A stretch of 7,445 bases of DNA from CAYVMN01 sp964452575 (GCA_964452575.1 CAYVMN010000211.1:1-7445); one strand, 5' to 3'; positions 1 to 5,716 are shown, numbered from the stretch's first letter. Notes: generated from the sequence alone by a model not told the origin. Numbers and translations are program-made.

Positions 1-8
1 CAAGAGAG

Positions 9-33
9 TAAGGTCCAACCTGGGGGGACCTTA
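9..33 (-). terminator. Hairpin after the winged-helix gene, possible terminator
   Basis: A perfect 8-bp stem (TAAGGTCC at 9-16 and GGACCTTA at 26-33) encloses a 9-nt loop. It lies 20 nt past the TGA stop of the minus-strand winged-helix gene, where a transcription terminator is expected. On the minus strand the stem is followed by a pyrimidine stretch (CTCTCTTG), not a clean run of T, so it is not a textbook intrinsic terminator. It could instead be a 3'-end stabilising stem, or belong to something left of the window. Confidence 0.4.
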
Positions 34-52
34 TACCATCAAGATATTGGGA

Positions 53-409
53 TCAAGCCTTTACATATATTCCCCTGCCTACAGTCTGGATCTTTCCGCT
101 CTTCTTCAACCGATAAACAATCATCCGTATGTTGCTCACCTTGAGCCCTGTCCGCTCCTTCAAGGTTGCGGTATCTACGCCCTTCCTGCTCCGATTTACA
201 ATCTTCATAACGGTATCGGTTGCGTTTTGCCTGCTGGATTTTCTGACAACTGCTTTTATTGGTGATTTGGCCCGGGCCTTTGCCTTCAATTTCTTAGCAG
301 CCCCCACCTTTTCAATCCTGTCCAAGCTCTTACCAATTTTTTCAGTTTGCCGTATAAGAGATTTGAGTTCCTTTACCACTGACCTGAGATCCTTCTTCAG
401 CTGTTTCAT
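53..409 (-). CDS. Small winged-helix protein with basic N-terminal coiled coil
   Basis: The product has 118 residues in two parts. Residues 1-60 are rich in Lys, Arg and Ala: a predicted amphipathic helix or coiled coil (about 1-35) followed by a histone-like basic linker (36-60). Residues 62-118 look like a winged helix-turn-helix: the segment GVDTATLKERTG is followed by a recognition-helix-like VSNIRMIVYRLKKSGKI and a wing-like GRGIYVKA end. Proteins of this design (basic tail plus one small winged helix) recur in Desulfobacterota and are usually hypothetical. DNA binding is likely; target and role are unknown. The ATG at 407-409 has a good ribosome binding site (GGAGG on the minus strand, complement of 419-423) with 9-nt spacing. 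The overlapping plus-strand frames are shadows, since only this frame gives a coherent fold. Confidence 0.8.
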   Translation of the reverse strand: MKQLKKDLRSVVKELKSLIRQTEKIGKSLDRIEKVGAAKKLKAKARAKSPIKAVVRKSSRQNATDTVMKIVNRSRKGVDTATLKERTGLKVSNIRMIVYRLKKSGKIQTVGRGIYVKA

Positions 410-424
410 TGACCCTTACCTCCA

Positions 425-535
425 TTAAAAATTGATATAGTGATATCTGCACCTTTCAATCTCATCAGGCGCCAAATCCAGCTCCCTCCTAGACCTGATG
501 ACGCTAAACACATCCTCGACCAAGTTCAATTGTTC
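425..535 (-). pseudogene. Possible C-terminal fragment of a decayed gene
   Basis: Read on the minus strand, the 36 codons before the TAA at 425-427 give a charged, protein-like sequence: EQLNLVEDVF, then SVIRSRRELDL, APDEIERCRY and HYINF. The frame is blocked just upstream by TAG (536-538). A shifted frame immediately upstream, 504-584, opens with ATG and contains MILFSGTRFQANELVIG. A single frameshift near 530 would join the two into one small protein of about 50 residues ending just before the winged-helix gene. I do not recognise the family. It may also be chance, since both pieces are short. Confidence 0.22.
434..447. promoter_or_regulatory. Dyad upstream of the winged-helix gene, possible operator
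   Basis: GATAT (434-438) and ATATC (443-447) form an inverted repeat with a 4-nt centre, 25 bases upstream of the winged-helix start. A TTGAAA-like box lies farther upstream on the minus strand, but no convincing -10 is at good spacing. A self-regulating DNA-binding protein could use such a site. The dyad is short and AT-rich, so chance is quite possible. It also overlaps the possible gene fragment at 425-535. Confidence 0.15.
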
Positions 536-809
536 CTATCACCAATTCATTTGCCTGAAAACGTGTACCGGAAAACAGGATCATAACACTTTCAAATACC
601 GATAAATTCCTCCATAAATTACATAAAATCAGGGGTGAGAAACTTGAACAATAGTTTCATGTACTCAAAAAGCCGAAATATAATTTCCAGAAATACTGGT
701 TGAAAGTAATTTTTCTGTGCCGGTTTAAGGAGTTTAATTGATCGTAGTATTGGGATAATAGAAGATATTCATACCTTAAATGTTTCACTTTGTCAAAGAC
801 CTTCTGGAA

Positions 810-983
810 TTAACCCTGACCTTGCATTAATTGCGCTTCAAATTGTCCTTCTGGTTCACCATCCTTCGGCTTCCCCAAAGTGTTAAAAACCTTTGTTATA
901 CAATACAAAACTCTCAGGCAGGTTGAAGTGGAGGAAGGATGTGGTGTTGTGAAGGTTGTAGTAAAAGGAATCCTTGAATCATG
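810..983 (-). pseudogene. Protein-like reading in two frames, possible gene remnant
   Basis: The minus strand has an open stretch of 57 codons that begins in frame right after the TAA of the HD gene (984-986) and ends at TAA 810-812. Its last part reads NTLGKPKDGEPEGQF then EAQLMQGQG. In the neighbouring frame, 883-978 reads FKDSFYYNLHNTTSF then LHFNLPESFVLYNKGF. The join of the second frame into the first near 883 looks like one protein interrupted by a frameshift. There is no start codon with a ribosome binding site and I do not recognise a family. It may be a remnant of a mobile or repeated sequence, or a chance opening favoured by the purine-rich plus strand here. Confidence 0.22.
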
Positions 984-1583
984 TTATTGGCTTAAGGTAC
1001 CAAGTTTGAAATCCTTCCAGTGCCCAATGCCTACGCCTTTATTCCTCACCAAATAAGTCAGGGCGTCAGGGCCGAAGGGCAGCTTCCTAAAAAGCTTTTT
1101 TTCCACGTCTTTACAAAGATCAAAATTCATCTTGATCGTAGTGTTAAGCCCATACTTGTCACCCCCGTATCGATTGAGGATATAAGCCAACCGTTCTTCC
1201 AGGGTAACAATCCTGTCATGATTCACACGTTTGTCGGCATAATACACCACTTCTCTTTCTGAATAACCTTGATGCTGGCCATATCCCCTCAGCCTCACAT
1301 GCTGTCCAACGATATCGGCAATTTCATGGAGTTGATTTTGAATACAGATCTGTCTCCCGAGCTCAGCGTGGTCTTGATCCGAATTTAGACTTGTAGTCTT
1401 TCCTATGTCGTGGAGGAGTGCCCCCGTCGTTGCCCTCCTTACGGAGATATCAATTCCTGCTTTTCGGAGACCTCTCGAGATCAAATGGGCGACCCTTGCC
1501 ACCAATAATGAATGGGCCCTAATGTTTTCCAGCATCTGATACCTGTCCATTAGTTGAAAACAGAACTCGACTGAAGGGATCAT
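984..1583 (-). CDS. HD-domain (HDIG-type) metal-dependent phosphohydrolase
   Basis: The product has 199 residues and belongs to the HD superfamily of metal-dependent phosphohydrolases. The expected metal-binding residues are present in order: H24 (in IRAHSLLVAR), H58-D59 (in GALLHDIGKT), H72 (DHAELG), H95 (GQHV) and D117 (VVYYADKRVNHD). This matches the compact HD proteins of anaerobic bacteria that begin MIPS and carry YADKRV after the HD core. The C-terminal 50 residues are helical and basic. Members act on nucleotides or other phosphomonoesters; the substrate cannot be read from sequence. It is cytoplasmic, with no signal peptide or membrane segment. The ATG at 1581-1583 is preceded by TGAGGT with short spacing, and an internal Met12 is a less likely start because the MIPS opening is family-like. 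The gene diverges from the glycosyltransferase operon. Nothing in the protein links it directly to solute synthesis. Confidence 0.88.
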   Translation of the reverse strand: MIPSVEFCFQLMDRYQMLENIRAHSLLVARVAHLISRGLRKAGIDISVRRATTGALLHDIGKTTSLNSDQDHAELGRQICIQNQLHEIADIVGQHVRLRGYGQHQGYSEREVVYYADKRVNHDRIVTLEERLAYILNRYGGDKYGLNTTIKMNFDLCKDVEKKLFRKLPFGPDALTYLVRNKGVGIGHWKDFKLGTLSQ

Positions 1584-1622
1584 CTGACCTCAGGATTGCG
1601 GGAATACCGCCTCTGGAATTGC

Positions 1623-1702
1623 CGATGTTTCGTCTCGCCTAGGCGCGGGACATCGCGAAGTCCCCCATGGCGGGAAGTGAGGCTAAGTCTCACCAAACTT
1701 CC
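1623..1702 (+). other. Structured stretch with overlapping hairpins in the divergent spacer
   Basis: Three stems can be drawn. The first spans 1623-1655, pairing GATGT at 1624 with ACATC ending at 1654 and centred on the palindrome CGCCTAGGCG (1636-1645). The second pairs TCCC (1661-1664) with GGGA (1672-1675). The third pairs GGAAG (1673-1677) and TGAG (1678-1681) with CTCA (1689-1692) and CTTCC (1698-1702). The second and third share bases and exclude each other. The stretch lies upstream of the operon promoter at 1779, so it is not in that transcript's leader unless an earlier promoter exists. It could be a small RNA, an intergenic repeat unit or regulatory DNA. An open frame across it (1596-1841) looks arginine-rich and low in meaning. 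Confidence 0.25.
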
Positions 1703-1748
1703 AAAAATTAGCAGCTTCTGGATTGGCATTCAAGGGAAAAGTTGGGAA

Positions 1749-1765
1749 CGAGCCATAAAGGCTCG
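1749..1765. other. Small perfect hairpin before the operon promoter
   Basis: CGAGCC (1749-1754) pairs perfectly with GGCTCG (1760-1765) around the loop ATAAA. It sits 13 bases upstream of the -35 box of the operon promoter. It has no following T-run, so it is not an intrinsic terminator. It could be an operator dyad for the operon or part of the structured spacer. Confidence 0.3.
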
Positions 1766-1778
1766 GGCTGCAGTAGTG

Positions 1779-1807
1779 TTGACAAAGGTAGCGATTTCGG
1801 TTAAATT
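1779..1807 (+). promoter_or_regulatory. Sigma70-type promoter for the glycosyltransferase operon
   Basis: A consensus -35 box TTGACA (1779-1784) is followed by exactly 17 bases and TAAATT (1802-1807), which matches four of six positions of TATAAT. Transcription would start near 1813-1815, leaving a leader of about 55 bases before the ATT start at 1869. The position fits a promoter for the three-gene operon, and it supports a start near 1869 rather than far downstream at 2076. No experimental support is available. Confidence 0.55.
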
Positions 1808-1854
1808 TCTCGTGAACCATGCTGTGAGACAGAGATTATAGCTGGATTCCACCC

Positions 1855-1861
1855 TAAGGAG
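1855..1861 (+). promoter_or_regulatory. Ribosome binding site that fixes an ATT start
   Basis: TAAGGAG is a seven-base complement to the usual 3' end of bacterial 16S rRNA. After a 7-nt spacer comes ATT at 1869, followed by CCT GAT TTC, encoding the Pro-Asp-Phe opening expected for this enzyme family. No other start-like codon lies at a suitable distance. The later TTG at 2076 has only a weak purine stretch before it. Confidence 0.7.
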
Positions 1862-1868
1862 TTTACCC

Positions 1869-3233
1869 ATTCCTGATTTCTCGCAAAAAAGTGGGCTGAT
1901 AACCACCTTTCACATCCTCCGTCAGGACCGAAAACACCTGAGATCTCAACTGAGGCTTTATTCCAAATGGAGGAAGGCGGTCCTGGTTGTCCCGCTGCTG
2001 GCTAGCGAGTACAATGATCCCTCCAATGTTCCAGTATTTCAAAACATCCTTAAGCAGCTAAGAGATGTAACTTATTTGTCACACATCATATTTGGCGTGG
2101 ACGGAGCCACAGAAGAGGATGCGTACCAGCTGGTTAATCTTATAAGATCAACCGGAATAAGGAATCACTTGTTGCAGTGGAATGATGGGCCAGGGTTCAG
2201 CGAAATCTATAGACAACTCAGCGAGTCAGGATTCAATATCAGTGAGCCAGGGAAGGGCAAGAACATCTTTCTCAGCTTTGGGATTGCGATTGCATTGGGG
2301 GCTGAATCCATAGGCCTGATTGATGCGGACATAAGGACCTTCAAAGGGGTCCAGCTTGATAGGCTTTTTTATCCCGTAGTTACCCTGAACTATGATTTCT
2401 CAAAGGCATATTATGCGAGGATCAGGGATAGAGAGATTTACGGCCGCGTGAAACGGCTTCTCCTAGATCCCCTCCTTCTTGCCCTAAAGCGTAAATTCAC
2501 TGAGAGCAAAGAAGAGAAGATGCTGCGCATGATAGATTTTCTCCTGGGATTTAATTATCAGCTTTCCGGAGAAGTCGCATTTAATGTGGACCTGTTGAAA
2601 CGGATGCGCTTTGCCACCAACTGGGGGGTGGAAATCTTTACCCTTATCGAGGTATATCGAAAGGCCTCTTCAGCAGCACAGGTGATGTTTTCAAGAGAAC
2701 CCTTTGACCACAAACATCAAGACGCATCACCAGATGATCAGACCAAGGGCCTCAACAGGATGGCTATCGATATAGTCGACACACTGATGCATGCCCTTAT
2801 AGTAGAAGAGGGTCTTGAAATAGCTGATACCTTCTTTAGAGACCTAGCCGTGACCTACCAGGCACTTGCAGAGGAGCAGATCAAGAAATACTCGGATGAT
2901 GCGAGCTTCAGTAATCTCAGCTATGACCGGGACTCAGAAGAATACTTGGTCAAGAATGTCTTTCGGAATTCAATCTTGCAGGCAGGAGAAGCCCTGACCT
3001 CACCTTACAGGATCACCGATCGTTTCTTGAGATTCGTCAATTCCTATCCAGAATTCAAACCCTTTCTTGAGATGGGGCTTTCTGAGGCAATATTAAGTGT
3101 TGAGCGAAAGACAGAACAAGGGTTGTTTGAGATGCCCCAGACGGTTTCCTGGGAGCGGGTCATAAATAAACTCCCTCGTATTCTTTATGAATTGATCGAG
3201 GTCGTGGAGGAGGAAAAGAGGCGCTTTTCGTGA
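1869..3233 (+). CDS. gpgS: Glucosyl-3-phosphoglycerate synthase-like glycosyltransferase (GT81 type), apparent ATT start
   Basis: The 454-residue product is a retaining GT-A glycosyltransferase. The family transfers glucose from an NDP-glucose to 3-phosphoglycerate, giving glucosyl-3-phosphoglycerate, precursor of the solute glucosylglycerate. Visible elements: an N-terminal PDFSQKSGLITTFH segment; the first Rossmann strand AVLVVPLLASEYND (about 37-50); GKGKN at 128-132; the metal-binding DAD at 152-154 (GLIDADIRTF); LSGEVAFN from 232; WGVEI from 252; and HKHQ at 281-284, a typical acceptor/metal region. The C-terminal 170 residues are helical. It is cytoplasmic, with no membrane segment. The first in-frame ATG/GTG/TTG after the stop at 1839 is TTG 2076, which would remove strand one, so the ATT at 1869 with its strong ribosome binding site is preferred. 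Alternatives are a mutated start making this a weakly expressed gene, or a sequence error for ATG. Mannosyl-3-phosphoglycerate synthase activity cannot be fully excluded. It is followed after 22 nt by its likely partner phosphatase. Confidence 0.75.
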   Translation: MPDFSQKSGLITTFHILRQDRKHLRSQLRLYSKWRKAVLVVPLLASEYNDPSNVPVFQNILKQLRDVTYLSHIIFGVDGATEEDAYQLVNLIRSTGIRNHLLQWNDGPGFSEIYRQLSESGFNISEPGKGKNIFLSFGIAIALGAESIGLIDADIRTFKGVQLDRLFYPVVTLNYDFSKAYYARIRDREIYGRVKRLLLDPLLLALKRKFTESKEEKMLRMIDFLLGFNYQLSGEVAFNVDLLKRMRFATNWGVEIFTLIEVYRKASSAAQVMFSREPFDHKHQDASPDDQTKGLNRMAIDIVDTLMHALIVEEGLEIADTFFRDLAVTYQALAEEQIKKYSDDASFSNLSYDRDSEEYLVKNVFRNSILQAGEALTSPYRITDRFLRFVNSYPEFKPFLEMGLSEAILSVERKTEQGLFEMPQTVSWERVINKLPRILYELIEVVEEEKRRFS

Positions 3234-3255
3234 CTAATAATAAGGAACCAATTCA

Positions 3256-4158
3256 ATGGGGATAAGTCCCATCCCAGGGGTGCCAGGCGCCCCATTTTTA
3301 GTGATTTTCACCGACTTGGACGGCACCCTGCTCGATTACACCACCTACGAGTGGAGAGAAGCTATGCCGGCGCTCAATGCCTGTAAAGGGCTGGAAATCC
3401 CGGTTATTCTTGTCTCCAGCAAGACCAGGGCCGAAATGGACTTGCTCCGCCGTAGCATGTCTCTATCAGACCCTTTTATTTCTGAAAACGGTGGTGGCAT
3501 CTTTTTCCCTAGGGAGACCTTTAAGACACCTCCTCCTGAGGCCACGGCAGCCCTGGCGCTGGAAGCTCAAAAGGCCCATAGGGATGAGGGCCTCTGGCAG
3601 TGGTCTCTCGGCTTGCCTTACCCAGATCTTATAAAAGGGCTTCAAGACCTGCGCGAGGAGTTAGGGTGGCACATCAGGGGCTTTTCGGACATGAGTATTG
3701 AAGAGATCTCTTATCTTACAGGTCTTGACATTGAGAGGGCTAGCCTGGCTGCCATGCGAGAGTTTGATGAGCCATTTGTCGTACTGGATCAGGAGGAACC
3801 GAACCTGGATGCGCTTTCAGAGGCTGTGGTCAAGAGAGGGCTTAGGGTGAGCTCAGGGGGACGCCTCTATCATCTCCAGGGAAAGAACGACAAAGGGGTG
3901 GCCGTGGAGAGGCTGATTTCGTGGTACGGCGGGGGCCAGAGGAAGATCATCTCGATCGTTCTAGGGGATAGCCCCAACGATTTTCCAATGCTTGAACTAG
4001 CAGATTTCCCCGTGCTTGTGCGATCCGGGCAAGAATACCCAGCATTGAAAGAAAAGGTCCCCCGACTTAAGGTCACCCGAGATATGGGTCCAAGCGGGTG
4101 GAATTCGGCGGTATTGGAGATCCTGAGAGGTGAAAGGGGGGAGAGGGGAAATGGTTGA
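3256..4158 (+). CDS. HAD-IIB phosphatase, mannosyl-/glucosyl-3-phosphoglycerate phosphatase type
   Basis: The 300-residue product is a HAD phosphatase of the mannosyl-3-phosphoglycerate phosphatase subfamily. These enzymes remove the phosphate from glycosyl-3-phosphoglycerates and are often relaxed about the sugar. Motif I is DLDGTLLD (20-27), with D20 the nucleophile and D22 the acid/base. Motif II is the VSSKTR segment (53-58). SENGGGIF is the family's typical following loop. The motif III lysine is in KNDKG (K213), and motif IV is GDSPND (237-242). The region between motifs II and III is the C2-type cap. The first 12 residues are a short extension. AAGGA at 3242-3246 is well spaced from the ATG. 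The end is glycine/arginine-rich (RGERGERGNG) because the next gene's ribosome binding site lies inside it. Placed between two glycosyltransferases, it probably dephosphorylates the final phosphorylated solute precursor (GpgP or MggB role); which one cannot be told from sequence. Confidence 0.85.
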   Translation: MGISPIPGVPGAPFLVIFTDLDGTLLDYTTYEWREAMPALNACKGLEIPVILVSSKTRAEMDLLRRSMSLSDPFISENGGGIFFPRETFKTPPPEATAALALEAQKAHRDEGLWQWSLGLPYPDLIKGLQDLREELGWHIRGFSDMSIEEISYLTGLDIERASLAAMREFDEPFVVLDQEEPNLDALSEAVVKRGLRVSSGGRLYHLQGKNDKGVAVERLISWYGGGQRKIISIVLGDSPNDFPMLELADFPVLVRSGQEYPALKEKVPRLKVTRDMGPSGWNSAVLEILRGERGERGNG

Positions 4159-5383
4159 TGGGTTTGAGGCCGAGATTAATCCCGAAAATATAAGAGATGC
4201 CGAGATCTTGATATGCATTCCCTCGTATAATGAGGCGGATTCCATCAGCTATCCTACAACCCAGGCTGACAAGGGGCTAACCACGTATTTCAAGGATAGG
4301 ACTTCTGTCATTATCAACTGTGACAACAGTTCTCCCGACAACACAAAACAGGTCTTCCTTAATACCGCGACGAAGACACCCAAAATTTATCTCTCCACAG
4401 CTCCAGGGGTGAGGGGAAAGGGGAACAATCTCAAGAACCTGTTCCAGAAGGTGGTTGACCTTAAAGCAAGGTCGGTAGTGGTTGTGGATGCGGACCTAAA
4501 GAGCATTACTCCCGAGTGGATAAGGCATCTGTGTGAACCGCTCTTTAGCGGGTTTTCTTATGTAGCACCCCTCTATGTCAGGCATAAGTATGACGGTACC
4601 ATAACAAACGGGATCGCCTATCCATTGACGAGGGCCTTATACGGTAGAAGGGTCCGGCAACCCATAGGAGGGGATTTCGGCTTCAGCGGTAAATTGGGCA
4701 GGATTTACCTGGAAGGTAAGGGTTGGGATACGGCGGTGGGCAATTTCGGGATCGATATCTGGATGACGACTCTGGCTATCAACCAGAGGGTAAAAATCTG
4801 TCAGTCGTTTATGGGTAGACCGAAGATCCATCGGACCAAGGACCCTGGAGCAAGATTAGGACCCATGTTCAGGCAGGTGGTTGGCACAATTTTTTCATTG
4901 ATGACTCCCTTCGAGTCAATCTGGACTAAGGTAAGGTACAGTCGGCCAACAGCCATATATGGCTTTGGCCTTGGAGAGGTGGAAATGCCCCCCAAGGTAA
5001 GAGTGGACGAAGATAATTTACTCGATAAGTTCAGGATGGGCTTTGATCAGTGCAGCGCAACGTGGAAGCACCTCCTGGCCGGTGACGTCTATGGGAAGCT
5101 CCTGGAGATCAGGAATATGAAGGAACGGGAATTCAACTTCCCCACCGACCTGTGGGCTAGGGTCCTCTTTGATATGGCCGTTGCATACCGGGATTCGGCC
5201 ATGGACAGGGACGGGATGATGGATTCCTTAATCCCTCTCTATTTCGGGAGGACCCTCTCCTTTGTAAAGAGGACCAGAAGGATGTCTATCAAGCAGGCAG
5301 AAGATGCCATAGAGGATGATTGCATGACCTTTGAAATGGCAAAACCATATTTGCTGCGGCGCTGGAAGAAGAAAAACGTCTGA
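4151..5383 (+). CDS. GT-A glycosyltransferase, mannosylglucosyl-3-phosphoglycerate synthase (MggA)-like
   Basis: The 410-residue product is a cytoplasmic GT-A glycosyltransferase distinct from the first gene. Motifs: ILICIPSYNEADS near the N-terminus (IPSYNE 23-28); a second Rossmann strand SVIINCDNSSPDN; RGKGNN (88-93); the metal-binding DAD (113-115) in VVVVDADLKSITPEW; RQPIGGDFGFSG (169-180); NFGIDIWM from 198; and KIHRTKDPG (about 225-233). This pattern recalls mannosylglycerate, glucosylglycerate and mannosylglucosyl-3-phosphoglycerate synthases (GT78/MggA-like). A role adding a second sugar, probably mannose, to glucosyl-3-phosphoglycerate is an inference from gene order; direct glycerate glycosylation is the main alternative. 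The chosen ATG at 4151 is preceded by the purine run GGGGGGAGAGGGG and overlaps the phosphatase stop by 8 bases (ATGGTTGA), suggesting translational coupling. A GTG at 4130 in the same frame would add seven residues but has a poor ribosome binding site. Confidence 0.72.
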   Translation: MVDGFEAEINPENIRDAEILICIPSYNEADSISYPTTQADKGLTTYFKDRTSVIINCDNSSPDNTKQVFLNTATKTPKIYLSTAPGVRGKGNNLKNLFQKVVDLKARSVVVVDADLKSITPEWIRHLCEPLFSGFSYVAPLYVRHKYDGTITNGIAYPLTRALYGRRVRQPIGGDFGFSGKLGRIYLEGKGWDTAVGNFGIDIWMTTLAINQRVKICQSFMGRPKIHRTKDPGARLGPMFRQVVGTIFSLMTPFESIWTKVRYSRPTAIYGFGLGEVEMPPKVRVDEDNLLDKFRMGFDQCSATWKHLLAGDVYGKLLEIRNMKEREFNFPTDLWARVLFDMAVAYRDSAMDRDGMMDSLIPLYFGRTLSFVKRTRRMSIKQAEDAIEDDCMTFEMAKPYLLRRWKKKNV

Positions 5384-5431
5384 CTGACCCGGCCAACTTT
5401 GTAACCTTTTCGGACTGAATGGCGACTCTGA

Positions 5432-5472
5432 AGTTAAGGGCGCAACTTAACTGTCTAAAAGGGATTTTAGAC
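5432..5472 (+). terminator. Two adjacent perfect hairpins after the glycosyltransferase operon
   Basis: Stem one is AGTTAAG (5432-5438) with CTTAACT (5446-5452) around GGCGCAA. Stem two follows with no gap: GTCTAAAA (5453-5460) with TTTTAGAC (5465-5472) around GGGA. They begin 48 bases after the stop of the last operon gene. Neither has a following T-run and both stems are AT-rich, so Rho-independent termination is doubtful. They could stabilise the 3' end of the mRNA or bind a protein. Two abutting perfect stems are unlikely to be pure chance. Confidence 0.35.
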
Positions 5473-5589
5473 CATTAAGGCACCTGAGGGCCATCTACTC
5501 CAACACCCCATTAAATATGGGTGGCGGCCTGCCAAAACCGGTTATTTCTCCCCGGTTGACCCAAAGGCATATAAGCTGAAGATCCAAGA

Positions 5590-5601
5590 CTGACGCGTCA
5601 G
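5590..5601. promoter_or_regulatory. 12-base palindrome, possible operator upstream of tolC
   Basis: CTGACGCGTCAG is a perfect 12-base palindrome 115 bases upstream of the tolC start and about 50 bases before the TTGACA box. Its position and symmetry suit a dimeric regulator, but no known consensus is recognised. Confidence 0.25.
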
Positions 5602-5716
5602 GCTGGTGTCGAAACGGCTAAGACCCAGATACGTCTTTGATCGGGTTTGGATTGACATCTCCCAATGGCTGTTCTAAGGATTACGCAATATTTACATCAA
5701 ATTGGAGGAGACGGTA

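Larger units (their letters stand above)
410..983. other. AT-rich spacer without an intact gene
   Basis: No complete coding region can be supported here. The middle (about 540-790) is noticeably richer in A and T than the flanking genes. Two minus-strand stretches read like protein fragments and are described separately (425-535 and 810-983). The strand next to the winged-helix gene holds its ribosome binding site and a small dyad at 434-447. No tRNA, transposase or clear tandem repeat was seen. The region looks like decaying sequence between two minus-strand genes. Confidence 0.5.
5384..5716. other. Palindrome-rich spacer between the operon and tolC
   Basis: No gene is supported. The spacer holds an unusual number of stems: 5432-5452, 5453-5472, CCCAT/ATGGG at 5507-5521, AACCGG/CCGGTT at 5536-5557, and a 12-base palindrome at 5590-5601. 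The first two may end or protect the operon transcript, and the last may be an operator for the next gene. A TTGACA box (5652-5657) lies upstream of tolC, but at 17 bases' spacing it is followed only by TAAGGA, a poor -10, so the tolC promoter is uncertain. The tolC ribosome binding site GGAGGAG is at 5704-5710. Confidence 0.5.

Noticed and set aside
129..428. Plus-strand open frame opposite the winged-helix gene
   Set aside because: It is a hydrophobic shadow of a lysine-rich coding strand. The minus frame has a recognisable fold and a good ribosome binding site.
1020..1262. Plus-strand open frame opposite the HD gene
   Set aside because: It lies inside the HD coding region, whose catalytic motifs are intact on the other strand.
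1596..1841. Plus-strand open frame of 81 codons in phase with the glycosyltransferase
   Set aside because: It has no ribosome binding site, an arginine/serine-rich unconvincing composition, and covers the hairpins. The TAG at 1839-1841 precedes the true ribosome binding site, and the enzyme's family-like N-terminus starts after it, so readthrough of the TAG is not needed.
2076..3233. Glycosyltransferase starting at TTG 2076
   Set aside because: This start would drop the first Rossmann strand and the N-terminal segment, has only a weak ribosome binding site, and lies about 260 bases after the promoter. ATT 1869 fits much better.
4130..4150. GTG start for the second glycosyltransferase
   Set aside because: The extra residues come from the purine run that forms the ribosome binding site of ATG 4151.
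3345..4245. Several short frames overlapping the phosphatase on both strands
   Set aside because: The phosphatase frame carries all four HAD motifs; the others have no ribosome binding site or domain.
5652..5680. Sigma70 promoter for the TolC-family gene
   Set aside because: The -35 TTGACA is perfect, but at 16-18 bases' spacing there is no credible -10, so it is mentioned but not called.
5702..5716. TTG start for the TolC-family protein
   Set aside because: It overlaps GGAGGAG, the obvious ribosome binding site of ATG 5717, and would spoil the signal peptide's basic start.
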